The position numbers were made by a program, and so were the translations under genes. Below, one piece after another: positions 16,531 to 26,348 of a stretch of 64,000 nt of DNA (position 1 is the first letter of the stretch; each line of letters begins with the position of its first letter). The notes below the pieces were generated by a model. It was not told the origin of the DNA and made no database searches. It saw nothing but the letters and a program-made list of their open reading frames with translations. The stretch covers positions 62,001 through 126,000 of the forward strand of contig NZ_RWIU01000006.1 in assembly GCF_003944765.1 (NCBI RefSeq), written 5' to 3'. The stretch comes from Hymenobacter perfusus. GTDB lineage: Bacteria; Bacteroidota; Bacteroidia; Cytophagales; Hymenobacteraceae.

Positions 16531-16567
16531 AAAAAAGCCTCTCGCTGCCACAGCGGGAGGCTTTTTT
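16531..16567. terminator. Bidirectional terminator
   Basis: AAAAAAGCCTCTCGCTG (16531-16547) pairs with CAGCGGGAGGCTTTTTT (16551-16567) with one wobble pair, and gives T-runs on both strands. It separates the unknown gene at 15851 from the M1 peptidase gene. Confidence 0.88.
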
Positions 16568-16592
16568 TGTATTGCAGGAGTAGTAAGGTCGA

Positions 16593-18611
16593 TTACTCTG
16601 CCCGCACGAAGCGGGCCTGCGTCATTACGCCACCCTTACCCAGCAGCCTCAGATGATAGATGCCGGGGGCCAATGTGCCGGTTTGCAATATGGGCAGGGC
16701 CGCCGTCACAGCCTGACGCAGCACAACGCGGCCGGTGGCATCGGTTACTTCGGCCTGGGCCTGCGTGCCGCTGAAATCAGCCAGATGCAGTTGGTCGCGG
16801 CAGGGGTTCGGGTAGACGGCAATGGCGGTAACGGCGCGGCCGGCCCGGGTACCGGTGAGCAGGCCATTGTCGCGGGTGATGGTGCCGAGGCCGTTAAGCA
16901 GCCACTGGTCCGGATCGACGGCAATGCTGCTGACAGTGCGCGACTCCGCCACGGCAGCGGCTACTACCGGCTGGTACTGACGCAGGCGCAGGGTACGGGT
17001 GGTGCCATCGGTGAAGGTGAGGCGGTAGTCGACGTCGGTATCAAAATACGGCGTGACGGTGGGCATGGAGGCAGTTTCGGTGTTCTGAATATACACTAAG
17101 CCATTGGCCTGGTTCCAGCGGACAGCAAAGATTGGGTAACCCTCGCCCCGGAACCACTGGTCGAAGAAGTACTGCAGGGAACGGCCGGCTTCCGCCTCGA
17201 AGATGCGCTGCAGGTCGCGGGTGCGGGCAGTACGCCCGCCGTAGGTGCTCTGATACGTGCGCAGGGCCCGGAAGAATTTCACATCATCATCCAACAGGTA
17301 GCGCAGCATGTGTATCACGGCCGCGCCTTTTTTGTAGCTGAGGCGGGAGCTGAAAATGCGGCCTACGTTGCTGGTATCGGATACGAACAGGCTGCCGCCC
17401 GGCTGGCTCATGGCCGTGGTATGCGCCTGGTTCATCCAGGATAGAGCCGCTGCCGCCGAGCTGAACCGGTTCAACGACAGGTACTCGCCATAGGAAGCGA
17501 ATCCCTCATTCAGCCAGATATCCTCCCAGGCCCCGCAGGTTACATTGTCGCCGAACCACTGGTGGAACAACTCGTGGGCCGTGAGGGTAAAGCTGAAGCC
17601 ATCCTGGGTGGTCATGGTCTGGTGCTCCATGCCGCCCCCGATGGGAGCCATACTGTGACCATATTTCTCGGCGGCAAACGGATACAGCCCTACCAGCTCG
17701 GAGTAGTTTTCGAGGAAGCCGGGGGTACGATCTATTTCGGTGCGGTACGTATTCAGCGCGGCCTGATTGTAGAGGTAGTTGACCACCGGAATGCGGGGGC
17801 CACCGGACGGGTTGGCGTAGTTCACGTACTCGACGTAAGGCCCTACGGCCACGGAAATCAGGTAGTAATCAATGGCGTAGCGCGACTTCCACTGGTAGCG
17901 CACCTGGTTGCCGGGCAGTGTGGTAGTCGCCTGCAACACCCCGTTGGAGCCGACTTTATTGGTCGCACTGGTCGTCACCCACACGTCGGTGGAATCGGCT
18001 TTATCCGTCAGCACCTGCTTGCAGGGCCACCACTCGTAGGCATTGTATGGTTCTGAGAGGCTCCAGGTAGTGCTCACGCCGTAGGTAGGGGCCACGCGGG
18101 TGTTGAGTGCGTTGCCAATAGCCGCCGCGTTGCTGTTGGGCGCGGTTCCCCGATAATAAATGAGGGCATTGAACAAGGTGTTGGGCATTACCGCCCGGTT
18201 CAGGCCCACCGTTACATCCCCCATGCCTACCCGGCGCAGGCCGGCACCCCGGCGACCATCAACCACCACGGAGTCGATGATAAAGGTAGAGTACAACTCA
18301 AACGCCAGTGAATCGAGGCCTTGAGTGCCGGCCAGGGCTTTGATGGTAACTACTCCGCTTACGTCACGAGTCGTATTGGTCAGGTTGAGGTCCAGCTTGT
18401 AGTATTTGACATCGTAGCGAGCCATTTTCTGACGGTGACTGAGGCTGGCATAGGCCGGGCGGGCAGCGGTACCGGCGTGGGTGCGGGCACAGTCCTCGGC
18501 GGTTGAGCCATCCAGGTCGGCCGCGACCGGGCGGTACGCCGGAATCTGGGCCATGCCCGATAGGCTGCACAGCAGGCTACCGATAACTACCGGGTAAAAA
18601 GTAAGGCGCAT
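16593..18611 (-). CDS. M1-family aminopeptidase with T9SS type A sorting domain
   Basis: 672 residues with a signal peptide (about 1-21, ending GMAQ). The catalytic domain carries HELFH at 346-350 and the third zinc ligand Glu369 in WLNEGFASY; GGGMEH at 326-330 stands in for the GAMEN substrate-binding motif. The C-terminal 80 residues (from IAVYPNPCRDQLHL to the end) are a type IX secretion Por-type sorting domain, so the enzyme is probably moved across the outer membrane and attached or released there. It would cleave N-terminal residues from peptides outside the cell. Confidence 0.95.
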   Translation of the reverse strand: MRLTFYPVVIGSLLCSLSGMAQIPAYRPVAADLDGSTAEDCARTHAGTAARPAYASLSHRQKMARYDVKYYKLDLNLTNTTRDVSGVVTIKALAGTQGLDSLAFELYSTFIIDSVVVDGRRGAGLRRVGMGDVTVGLNRAVMPNTLFNALIYYRGTAPNSNAAAIGNALNTRVAPTYGVSTTWSLSEPYNAYEWWPCKQVLTDKADSTDVWVTTSATNKVGSNGVLQATTTLPGNQVRYQWKSRYAIDYYLISVAVGPYVEYVNYANPSGGPRIPVVNYLYNQAALNTYRTEIDRTPGFLENYSELVGLYPFAAEKYGHSMAPIGGGMEHQTMTTQDGFSFTLTAHELFHQWFGDNVTCGAWEDIWLNEGFASYGEYLSLNRFSSAAAALSWMNQAHTTAMSQPGGSLFVSDTSNVGRIFSSRLSYKKGAAVIHMLRYLLDDDVKFFRALRTYQSTYGGRTARTRDLQRIFEAEAGRSLQYFFDQWFRGEGYPIFAVRWNQANGLVYIQNTETASMPTVTPYFDTDVDYRLTFTDGTTRTLRLRQYQPVVAAAVAESRTVSSIAVDPDQWLLNGLGTITRDNGLLTGTRAGRAVTAIAVYPNPCRDQLHLADFSGTQAQAEVTDATGRVVLRQAVTAALPILQTGTLAPGIYHLRLLGKGGVMTQARFVRAE

Positions 18612-18748
18612 AGGGAAGCGGGCAATAGGGTGGAAATAAAGTAGCGTAAGGTACGCCGCACACCGCAGAAAGTATTCTTTCCCTGCTCCTGACAGCTGGC
18701 TGCTTTGTATCTTACCCTACTAAAATTTTTCACTGTGTTTTTTGCTGG

Positions 18749-20995
18749 ATGCTGACTTCTACTCTCGCCTGTTTATTCCGGCGCAGCCTGTTGCCCCTGC
18801 TCCTGTGCCTGCTGCTGGCCCCGGCGGCCCGGGCCACGCATATTGTGGGGGGCGAGATGGATCTGCAGTACCTCAACGGCAACAACTACCTGCTGACGCT
18901 GAACCTGTACTTTGACGCTGTCAGCGGGCAGCCCGGGGCACTTGACGCTGAGCTGACGGCCGGCATCTTTGAGAAGGGCAGCAACCGCCGGATGCTGAAT
19001 GTGCCCCTTCCGCTTGGCAATAACACGCTCGTCAGCTACACCAACCCGGCCTGCTTTACTCCTGACCTGGTCACGCGCAGGCTGGTTTACACGCAACGGA
19101 TAACGCTGCTGCCGCAGGAGTATTCCAACGCGGCGGGGTACTATGTGGCCGTAGAGCGGTGCTGCCGCAATAACGGCATCAGCAACATTGTGAACCCCAG
19201 CGGCGCGGCCCAGACGTTTTACCTGGAGTTTCCGCCCGTTACGCGCAACGGGCAGGCCCTGCGCAATTCCACGCCCCGCATCTTCCCGCCCCTGAGCGAC
19301 TATGCCTGCCTGGGCGAGCTGTTCTATTACAATTTTGGTGGCCAGGACGTAGACAATGACTCGCTGGTATATGACCTTATCACGCCGCTGAACGGGCACT
19401 CTACGTCCGGCAACCCTAAGCCCCCTACCGCCGAGCCAGCCCCCTATGCTCCTGTGACCTGGCTGCCGGGCCTGAGCACCACCAACCAGATTCCGGGCGC
19501 CCCCACGCTCACCATCGGGCGGCTCACGGGCCGCCTGGAGGTGCGCCCCACCGAGCAGGGCCTGTTTGTGTTCGGGATTCGCTGCACCGAGTACCGCAAG
19601 GGCGTGCGGCTGGGCGAAACCCGGCGCGACTTTCAGCTCAAGGTAATTCCCTGCTCCGCCAACGCCCGCCCGAAGGTGCTGCTGCAGCTGCCGGGCACTA
19701 CCCGCGCCTACCGGCCCGGCCGCGACACGCTGCGTCTCACGCCCGGCAACAACCGCTGCGTCACCCTGCGCTTCACCGACGCCGACCCGACTTCGGCCCT
19801 TACTTTATCCTTGAGCCCGGTAAATTTCACGGCTCCGCTGCCCACCCTGAACGTGCTGCAGGGTACCGTGCACGCCCCCGGCCTGCCCGATACCATTACC
19901 TCACGCCTGTGCTTTCCGGAGTGCTTCAACACCCGGGGCAAAGTGTATTTGCTGGACGTGATTGTGGCTGACAACGGCTGCAGCCTGCCCAAGCGCGACA
20001 CGGTGCGGGTAGCTTTTACCTCGGTGCCCGACCCCAACGCCCCGCCCCTGCTGCGCACTACCGCCGCGCTGCCCATCCGGGCCAGAGTCGGCGACCTTAT
20101 CACCTTCGACCTGACCGCCACCGACCCCGATAACGATCCGCTGACGCTGGAAATGACGGGCCAGGGCTTTACTCCGGCCACGCTAGGAGCCACGCTTACG
20201 CAGGGGGCCGCCAACAACCAACTCAATGGCCGCTTCTCGTGGCGGGTTGACTGCCGAGCCGTGGATAAGCCACTGTACGAGTTTGAGTTTACCGCCGCCG
20301 CCGCACCCTGCCTCGACCGGCAGGCCACCACCCTGGTCATTCCCATTCAGATCGACTACCAGAATACGCCGCCCGCCCTTACTACCTCCTTCCTCGCCCC
20401 ATCTGCCGCCGACTCCGTTACGGTGGTGCGGCGGCCCATTGGGGGCGTATTTGAGGCCACGCTGGCCGGCCTCGACCTTGATAATGACGCGCTGGTAATG
20501 ACGGCCACCGGCAGGGATTTTGAGCTGGCTGCCGCCGGCATGGCCTTTGCTCCCCGCAACGGTACCGGCGCAGCCAGCGCCGCATTCCGCTGGGTGGCCG
20601 ACTGTGAGGCCGTACGGCGCAACGGGTTGGAAGTCACGTTTACCCTCCAGGAAAGCACCTGCCGCCCCCAGCCGCGCACCCGCACCGTACGCTTCGAGGT
20701 AGAAGCGCCCGAGACCCCGGCTTTTCTGCCGCCTAATATCATCACGCCCTATCTGGTGGACGGTAAAAACGACTTCTTCACCCTGGATAACGCCCAGGCC
20801 AACCTGCCACCCGATTTCTGCGACTCCCGCTTCGCCGACATCCTAATTTTCTCACGTTGGGGCAACCAAGTGTACCGCACCACCAACCGCAGCTTCCGGT
20901 GGGACGGCGGCAACCTGCCCGCCGGCGCGTATTTCTACCTGATTGAGTTCACCGACGGCAAGAAGTACAAAGGCACCGTCACCATTGCGAATTGA
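18749..20995 (+). CDS. Large surface protein with gliding-motility-type (T9SS type B) C-terminal domain
   Basis: 748 residues with a signal peptide (about 1-29, ending ARATH). The long middle consists of beta-rich segments with acidic turns such as TDPDNDPLTLEMTG and LDLDNDALVMTATG, typical of Ig/cadherin-like repeats. The last 85 residues, from PNIITPYLVDGKNDFF through FSRWGNQVY to GTVTIAN, are the gliding-motility-associated CTD that targets proteins to T9SS. It is probably an adhesin or surface-layer component. A long hairpin ends the gene. Confidence 0.9.
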   Translation: MLTSTLACLFRRSLLPLLLCLLLAPAARATHIVGGEMDLQYLNGNNYLLTLNLYFDAVSGQPGALDAELTAGIFEKGSNRRMLNVPLPLGNNTLVSYTNPACFTPDLVTRRLVYTQRITLLPQEYSNAAGYYVAVERCCRNNGISNIVNPSGAAQTFYLEFPPVTRNGQALRNSTPRIFPPLSDYACLGELFYYNFGGQDVDNDSLVYDLITPLNGHSTSGNPKPPTAEPAPYAPVTWLPGLSTTNQIPGAPTLTIGRLTGRLEVRPTEQGLFVFGIRCTEYRKGVRLGETRRDFQLKVIPCSANARPKVLLQLPGTTRAYRPGRDTLRLTPGNNRCVTLRFTDADPTSALTLSLSPVNFTAPLPTLNVLQGTVHAPGLPDTITSRLCFPECFNTRGKVYLLDVIVADNGCSLPKRDTVRVAFTSVPDPNAPPLLRTTAALPIRARVGDLITFDLTATDPDNDPLTLEMTGQGFTPATLGATLTQGAANNQLNGRFSWRVDCRAVDKPLYEFEFTAAAAPCLDRQATTLVIPIQIDYQNTPPALTTSFLAPSAADSVTVVRRPIGGVFEATLAGLDLDNDALVMTATGRDFELAAAGMAFAPRNGTGAASAAFRWVADCEAVRRNGLEVTFTLQESTCRPQPRTRTVRFEVEAPETPAFLPPNIITPYLVDGKNDFFTLDNAQANLPPDFCDSRFADILIFSRWGNQVYRTTNRSFRWDGGNLPAGAYFYLIEFTDGKKYKGTVTIAN

Positions 20996-21006
20996 GTACC
21001 AGAGTA

Positions 21007-21068
21007 AAAGCCGCCGCCCTGGCCGTCAGGCACCTATTAAGGGGGCTGACAGCCAGGGCGGCGGCTTT
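21007..21068. terminator. Bidirectional terminator with two nested stems
   Basis: The outer 16-bp stem AAAGCCGCCGCCCTGG / CCAGGGCGGCGGCTTT (21007-21022, 21053-21068) is perfect. An inner GTCAG / CTGAC pair continues it. It lies between the converging surface-protein and cytochrome oxidase genes. Confidence 0.88.
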
Positions 21069-21088
21069 CTATTTTTAATCTTGCTTTC

Positions 21089-21733
21089 TTAATATAAGAA
21101 CAGGAACGCCGCGAACAGGGCTATCCACAAACCGTCGATGAAGTGCCAGTAGACAGTTACCATTCGGAGCTGGAGCCGGCGGTAGGGGTTACGGATGAAT
21201 ACGAGGTTGCGTACGGCGTCGCGGGAGGCATGGTGGGTACGCACCAGTAGCACCAGCAGAAACAGCATGCCACCCAGCAGGTGCGCTACGTGCAGTGCCG
21301 AAATCAGGTAAACGAACGTACCGCTCGCTTCCTCGCTAAAGAACAGCTGATTAGCATGCAGTTCCTGCCACCCTAAAATCTGCAGGCCGGCAAAAATGCT
21401 GCTGAGCAGAAGCGTGGCCCCCAGACAGCGGGTCAGGCCCGCCAAATCATCCTGGGCGTATAGGCGCTGCCCCTGGGCAATAACGTAGCTACTGAGCAGC
21501 AGTACAATGGTGCTCAGCGAGAAGAAGCGCGGCAATGGATACGTACTCGTCGGCAGCCCGCTCCGGAGCCGGGTATAGGTGTAGGCCGCCACCAGCACCA
21601 CAAACAGCGCGGCCACGGCCGCCAGCCCGATGTAGAGCATCATCAGGAGCAGGGGTACGCGCTCCATGCGCTGAAAAGTGGAAGCCGGGCGGTTTGCCCC
21701 TACTTTGTTGGTACGTTCAGAATCGGAGCTCAT
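21089..21733 (-). CDS. Cytochrome c oxidase subunit III family protein
   Basis: 214 residues from the ATG at 21733 with five membrane helices, the short form of subunit III that lacks the first two helices. Family hallmarks are ALHVAHLLGG (about 150-159) and VYWHFIDGLW near the end. Subunit III supports the haem-copper oxidase core in the inner membrane. No subunits I, II or IV and no assembly genes are nearby, so this is an orphan copy that may serve an oxidase encoded elsewhere. An earlier in-frame start would add 54 residues of unlike sequence. Confidence 0.88.
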   Translation of the reverse strand: MSSDSERTNKVGANRPASTFQRMERVPLLLMMLYIGLAAVAALFVVLVAAYTYTRLRSGLPTSTYPLPRFFSLSTIVLLLSSYVIAQGQRLYAQDDLAGLTRCLGATLLLSSIFAGLQILGWQELHANQLFFSEEASGTFVYLISALHVAHLLGGMLFLLVLLVRTHHASRDAVRNLVFIRNPYRRLQLRMVTVYWHFIDGLWIALFAAFLFLY

Positions 21734-21937
21734 GGGGCGGGCGGCGGAGTTGCGTGCGTAGTAGCAAACCAATGACAAGCCCTTTAGTTCCGACCCGATA
21801 GGGCTACCTGGTACCAAAGGCGTTTGAGCAAGATACGCAAAAGCACCCGCCCCCGCCGTACGACTTTCAGGCGTAGTACTACCGGAGACAGGCACTTACA
21901 ACAGACCGTCAGGCGCGACCCGACTACGCCATACAGC

Positions 21938-22279
21938 TTAGTCTTTGCGGAAAAAGGAGCCGATTTTGCCCAGCACCGCGTTCAGGGTAATCTTGGCGGA
22001 GCGGCCCACGCCGAACGTAACGTGGGTTTTTCCCGCCACCCGCAGGTCAAGCACCAGCCCCAGCTGATGGGCCAGGTCGTTAAGCTGCTGCAGGGGGTCG
22101 ATGCTGGATTTGGGTTTCGGGGGGGCGTTGGGGTCTTTGGGCGGGCCGCTGGTGAGCTTATCGAGCACGCGCTGGCTGGGAAAGTTCACGATGAGGTAGC
22201 CGCCCGAGCCCGCCAGCTGAATATCGTCGCCGTCGAAGCTGATGACCAGCCGCGCCTCAATATCCAGGCCGCTAGCCAA
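21938..22279 (-). CDS. Small protein of unknown function (113 aa), overlapping the gene upstream
   Basis: It starts at a TTG (22279) that overlaps the last codons of the gene at 22272-22505, suggesting translational coupling. The sequence has a beta-rich start (EARLVISFDGDDIQLAGSGG), a proline-rich linker (PKDPNAPPKPKS), an amphipathic helix (PLQQLNDLAHQLGL) and a beta-rich end. There is no signal peptide and no family I recognise. The weak start codon and the tight overlap leave open that the two genes were once one. Confidence 0.6.
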   Translation of the reverse strand: MASGLDIEARLVISFDGDDIQLAGSGGYLIVNFPSQRVLDKLTSGPPKDPNAPPKPKSSIDPLQQLNDLAHQLGLVLDLRVAGKTHVTFGVGRSAKITLNAVLGKIGSFFRKD

Positions 22280-22505
22280 GGGGGGCGGGCGTTACCGGCG
22301 GCAAAGCGTTGCTGGGCGGGTTTTCGCCCCGGGTGCGGATGCGCAACGAGCCGTTGAGCCGCCAGGTAGTGGGCGTGGCGGGGTTCTGGGGGTTGGGCAC
22401 CTGCAGCTCCATCTGCTCGAAGTTGAGGGCCAGCTCTACGCCGCCGGAGAGTTTGGAAAGCAAAGAAGCGGCCGTATCGGCCCAGGAAGTAGGTTGGTCA
22501 GGCAT
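22272..22505 (-). CDS. Small protein of unknown function (77 aa), first of a two-gene unit
   Basis: ATG at 22505. It has an N-terminal helix (SWADTAASLLSKLSGGVEL), then beta strands (TTWRLNGSLRIRTRG), then a proline-rich end. It shares the alternating hydrophobic/polar strand pattern of its downstream partner, and the two overlap by 8 bases. No domain is recognised. Confidence 0.6.
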   Translation of the reverse strand: MPDQPTSWADTAASLLSKLSGGVELALNFEQMELQVPNPQNPATPTTWRLNGSLRIRTRGENPPSNALPPVTPAPLG

Positions 22506-22744
22506 GAGAAGGGAATGTGGGAGAATGTGCGGAATACGGGGAATGAGAACTATAAGTGGCGGCCGGTCAGAAACCGCAACCGCTCATTGTCTAGCAAACG
22601 CCTCGCGGCGGGGCAAGTTACAAGTTGAGGCTGGCAAGACCTTTGCCCTGTCGCCTCAAACCAGTTCAGCTTAGCCGGCAGAATCCAAATAGCGTATCCT
22701 GCGTATGCAGCCCCGAGGCTGGTTTCCACCCATTTTTTCGTTTT

Positions 22745-23545
22745 ATGTCCCGATTCATTTTTCCGTTAGCTGCTCTTCTCTCGCTGGGTACTACCGCCGC
22801 CCTGGCCCAGACCGCGCCAGCCATTGACTGCGCCCACCCGTTTGGCCTCTCCGATAATATGGAGGTGGTATATCAGCTGCAGGATGCCGAGGGTAAGGCC
22901 ACGGGCACCATGCGCAACCGGGTAGTAAGCCTGGGTTCGGAGCAGAACAAGAAAAAGACGCTCACCACCAATACCGTGCTGGTCAAAAGCGGCACCTACG
23001 ACCTCAAAAACAAGCTACTGCGGCTGCAGGACTTCACCTTCCGCTGCCGCCAGGACACGAGCTTCACCGACGGCGCAGCCGAGTTGAGCCCCGAGAGCCT
23101 CCGCTCCTTCCGCGACCGGCGCTTTGCTTACGCGCCCGTACCACTAGCCTGGCCCAACCAGCCCACCGTGGGCTCGGAGCTGCCCGGCGGCGGCATCACG
23201 GTGCAGGTCAGCAGCACGGCCGTGGATATTGCCAAAGTATACACCACGGTGCAGAAACGCCGCATCACCGGCACCGAAGCGGTAACGACGCCGGCCGGTA
23301 CCTTTCAATGCTACAAAGTGGAAGCCGAGCGGGAAAGTGCCACCGTGGCCCGCGCCGATATGGTGATGCGCACCACCCTGAAAGTGGTGGATTACTACTC
23401 GCCGGCCGTGGGCATTGTGAAAACGGAGGTGTACGACAAGAAGGGCAAGCTGGACCAGGTGCGCCTGCTGACAGCCATCAACCAAAGCTCCGAATCGGCC
23501 AGCCAACCCAAGGTGAAGGAGAAGTACAAGGTCAAAAAATCGTAA
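22745..23545 (+). CDS. TapB-like secreted protein
   Basis: 266 residues from the ATG at 22745 with a signal peptide (about 1-21, ending ALAQT). The body is beta-rich and resembles the TapB/DUF3108-like family found in Bacteroidota: a start of the type DNMEVVYQLQDAEGKATGTM, then TPAGTFQCYKVE and a late DYYSPAVGIVKTEVYDKKGK. The family is thought to sit in the periplasm or outer membrane, with no proven role. The C-terminus is lysine-rich. A lipoprotein gene follows 45 bases later in the same direction and may share its transcript. Confidence 0.75.
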   Translation: MSRFIFPLAALLSLGTTAALAQTAPAIDCAHPFGLSDNMEVVYQLQDAEGKATGTMRNRVVSLGSEQNKKKTLTTNTVLVKSGTYDLKNKLLRLQDFTFRCRQDTSFTDGAAELSPESLRSFRDRRFAYAPVPLAWPNQPTVGSELPGGGITVQVSSTAVDIAKVYTTVQKRRITGTEAVTTPAGTFQCYKVEAERESATVARADMVMRTTLKVVDYYSPAVGIVKTEVYDKKGKLDQVRLLTAINQSSESASQPKVKEKYKVKKS

Positions 23546-23589
23546 GTTCAGGTCCGTAAACCCTTTGTTCCTCCTGTTCTTTTTCCGCC

Positions 23590-24093
23590 ATGCGTACCCT
23601 GTCCGTTCTATCGGCCGCTCTGCTCCTGCTGACCGCCTGCCAGCAACAGCCCAAAACTGAAAATGCCACCTCTACCCCCGCAGTTGAAACCCCGGCCGTA
23701 ACCGGTAAGACCTACGGCGCGGCCATTACCGCCGAGGGCGCGCAGCCGCTTTCGGCCCTGAATGCGGTATTGGGCACTCAGGACTCGGCGCAGGTGAAGT
23801 TGGTGGGCAAGGCCGATGCCGTGTGCCAGGCTAAGGGCTGCTGGCTGACGATGAAAACGCCCGATGGGCAAGAAATGCGCGTGCGGTTCAAGGATTACGC
23901 CTTCTTCGTACCCAAGGACATCAGCGGCAAAACGGTGGTCATCAACGGCTGGGCGCACCGCGAAACCGTGCCGGTGTCCGATTTGCAGCACTATGCTCAG
24001 GATGCCGGCAAATCCGCTAAGGAAGTAGCCGCCATTACTCAGTCCCAGCAGCAGCTAAACTTTGAGGCCGATGGAGTGCTGGTAGCCGAATAG
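23590..24093 (+). CDS. DUF4920 lipoprotein
   Basis: 167 residues. The lipobox LLTAC gives a mature N-terminal Cys at about residue 17, followed by a Thr/Pro-rich linker. The DUF4920 domain (about 40-165) contains VCQAKGCWLTMKTPDGQEMRV, with a conserved Cys pair, and ends in YVINGW-type strands. It is an OB-like fold of unknown role, anchored in a membrane facing the periplasm. It lies 45 bases after the TapB-like gene and ends at a terminator. Confidence 0.88.
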   Translation: MRTLSVLSAALLLLTACQQQPKTENATSTPAVETPAVTGKTYGAAITAEGAQPLSALNAVLGTQDSAQVKLVGKADAVCQAKGCWLTMKTPDGQEMRVRFKDYAFFVPKDISGKTVVINGWAHRETVPVSDLQHYAQDAGKSAKEVAAITQSQQQLNFEADGVLVAE

Positions 24094-24113
24094 CTTCTCC
24101 CCCGTTTTTGCAG

Positions 24114-24145
24114 AGCCCTGGCCCTCCCCGGCCGGGGCTTTTTTT
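24114..24145 (+). terminator. Rho-independent terminator
   Basis: AGCCCTGGCC (24114-24123) pairs with GGCCGGGGCT (24130-24139) with one wobble, followed by seven T. Confidence 0.85.
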
Positions 24146-24243
24146 ATTTTGCCGAAGGTTTGACAGTGAGCAAAACCCTGCGCGAAACCAGCCCCGAAAA
24201 CCCGCTACTTTGTAGCTTGCAGCTCTAATCCGCCCCGCGTATC

Positions 24244-26343
24244 ATGACCGATCTTCAGCAACAGATAACCGCCCTCACCGAGCGCCTGCATCACCTCAAC
24301 TACCAATACTACCAGCGCGACATCAGCGAAGTGCCGGATCAGGAGTTTGATGAGCTGCTGGCGCAACTGGCCCGCCTGGAGCAGCAGTACCCCGACCTAG
24401 CCCACCCCAACTCTCCCACCCAGCGCGTGGGTGGCACCATCACCAAGCAGTTCCCCACCGCTGAGCACCGCTACCCCATGCTCAGCCTAGGCAACACTTA
24501 CTCCGAGGCCGACCTGCGCGAGTTTGACGAGCGGGTGCGCAAGGGCCTGGAAGGAGCCGACGTGGCCTATGTGTGCGAGCTGAAGTTCGACGGGGTGGCC
24601 ATGAGCCTGACCTATCAGCAGGGCCAGCTCACCCAAGGCGTCACGCGCGGCGACAGCACCCGCGGCGACGTGGTGACCAGCAACGTGCGCACCATCCGGA
24701 ACCTGCCGCTGCACCTGCGCCCTGAAGGCGCGCCCCAGCCCCCAGAGTTTGAGGTACGCGGCGAAATTTTCATGCCCCTGCCCGTATTTGCGGAGCTGAA
24801 CCAGGAGCGCGAGGCCAACGGCGAGGCATTGCTGGCCAACCCGCGCAACGCCGCCTCGGGCGCCCTCAAGCTCCAGGACTCGGCCCAGGTGGCGGCCCGC
24901 AAGCTGCGCTTCTACGCCTACTCCTTCCTGATGCCCGGCCGCAACCAGTTCCCCACCCACAGCGCCTCGCTGGAGGCGCTGCGCGCCTGGGGTCTGCCCG
25001 TCTCGGAAACTTGGCGGCGGTGCGGCACCATCGAGGAGGTGCTGGATTTCGTGCATCAGTGGGATAAGCAGCGGTTCGAGCTGCCCGTAGCTACCGATGG
25101 GATTGTGATTAAAGTGGACGACTTCCGCCAGCAGGAATTGTTGGGCTTCACGGCCAAAAGCCCGCGCTGGGCCATTGCCTACAAGTACCCCGCCGAGGCC
25201 GGCCGCACCCGTCTGCAGGGCATTCAATACCAGGTGGGCCGCACCGGGGCCGTCACGCCGGTGGCGTTGCTCGACCCGGTGCCGCTGGCCGGCACCGTGG
25301 TGAAGCGCGCCTCCATGCACAACGCCAACCAGATTGCCGCCCTCGATTTGCGCCTGGGTGACATGGTATTCGTGGAAAAAGGCGGCGAAATAATTCCGAA
25401 GATTACCGGCGTGGACCTCTCAGCCCGCCCCGCCGACAGCCAGCCCATCATTTATCCCACCGAGTGCCCGGCCTGCGGTACCCCGCTGATCCGGCCCGAG
25501 GGCGAGGCCCACTTCCGCTGCCCCAACGACCGGGGCTGCCCGCCCCAGCGCAAGGCCAAGCTGGAGCATTTCGTGTCGCGCAAGGCCCTGGATATCGACG
25601 GGCTGGGGGCCGAAACCGTGGGCCGCTTCTTCGATCTGGGACTGGTGACGGACGCGGCGTCGCTCTACGATTTGCCCGCCAAAGCCGCCGAACTGGCCCA
25701 GCTGGACCGTATGGGCGAAAAATCGGTGCAGCGGCTGCTGGCCGGGCTCGAAGCCAGTAAACAGGTGCCGTTTGACCGGATGCTGTTCGGACTGGGTATC
25801 CGCTACGTGGGCGAAACCGTGGCCGAGAAGCTGGTGAACCACTACCGCACCGTGGAGGCCCTGGCGGCGGCCACGGCCACCGAGCTGGCCGCCGTGCCCG
25901 AGGTGGGCGGCGTCATTGCCGAGTCGGCAGCGGCGTGGTTCCAAGAGTCCGAGAACCAGCAGCTGCTGGAGCGCCTGCGGACGGCGGGGCTGCAGCTGGC
26001 CCTCACCGGCGAGGCTCCCCAGCCCCAGAGCGACCGGCTGGCCGGCCTGACGTTTGTGCTGTCGGGGGTGTTCGAGCAGCATACCCGCGAGGAGCTGCAG
26101 CACCTGATTGAGCAGCACGGCGGCAAAATCACGGGCAGCATCAGCAAGAAGCTCAGCTACCTGGTGGCCGGCGACAAAATGGGCCCCGCCAAGCGCGAAA
26201 AAGCCACCTCCCTCAACGTGCCCATCATCGGCGAAACCGACCTGCTGGCCATGCTCCCCACCGCCACCGACCAGGCCGAAACCCCGGAGGAAGCGGCGGC
26301 ACCGGTGCCGCCAGTTGCGGGTCAGCAAGGTTCCTTGTTTTAA
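24244..26343 (+). CDS. ligA: NAD-dependent DNA ligase LigA
   Basis: 699 residues, close to the usual 670. The order is Ia domain, adenylation domain with nucleophile Lys114 in LKFDG, OB domain, a four-Cys zinc finger (CPACG...C...C near 410-435), helix-hairpin-helix repeats (about 455-590) and a C-terminal BRCT domain (about 600-675). It seals nicks in DNA during replication and repair, using NAD+. The start MTDLQQQITALTERL matches the family. The short extra tail after BRCT is Glu/Ala-rich. Confidence 0.98.
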   Translation: MTDLQQQITALTERLHHLNYQYYQRDISEVPDQEFDELLAQLARLEQQYPDLAHPNSPTQRVGGTITKQFPTAEHRYPMLSLGNTYSEADLREFDERVRKGLEGADVAYVCELKFDGVAMSLTYQQGQLTQGVTRGDSTRGDVVTSNVRTIRNLPLHLRPEGAPQPPEFEVRGEIFMPLPVFAELNQEREANGEALLANPRNAASGALKLQDSAQVAARKLRFYAYSFLMPGRNQFPTHSASLEALRAWGLPVSETWRRCGTIEEVLDFVHQWDKQRFELPVATDGIVIKVDDFRQQELLGFTAKSPRWAIAYKYPAEAGRTRLQGIQYQVGRTGAVTPVALLDPVPLAGTVVKRASMHNANQIAALDLRLGDMVFVEKGGEIIPKITGVDLSARPADSQPIIYPTECPACGTPLIRPEGEAHFRCPNDRGCPPQRKAKLEHFVSRKALDIDGLGAETVGRFFDLGLVTDAASLYDLPAKAAELAQLDRMGEKSVQRLLAGLEASKQVPFDRMLFGLGIRYVGETVAEKLVNHYRTVEALAAATATELAAVPEVGGVIAESAAAWFQESENQQLLERLRTAGLQLALTGEAPQPQSDRLAGLTFVLSGVFEQHTREELQHLIEQHGGKITGSISKKLSYLVAGDKMGPAKREKATSLNVPIIGETDLLAMLPTATDQAETPEEAAAPVPPVAGQQGSLF

Positions 26344-26348
26344 GCACA

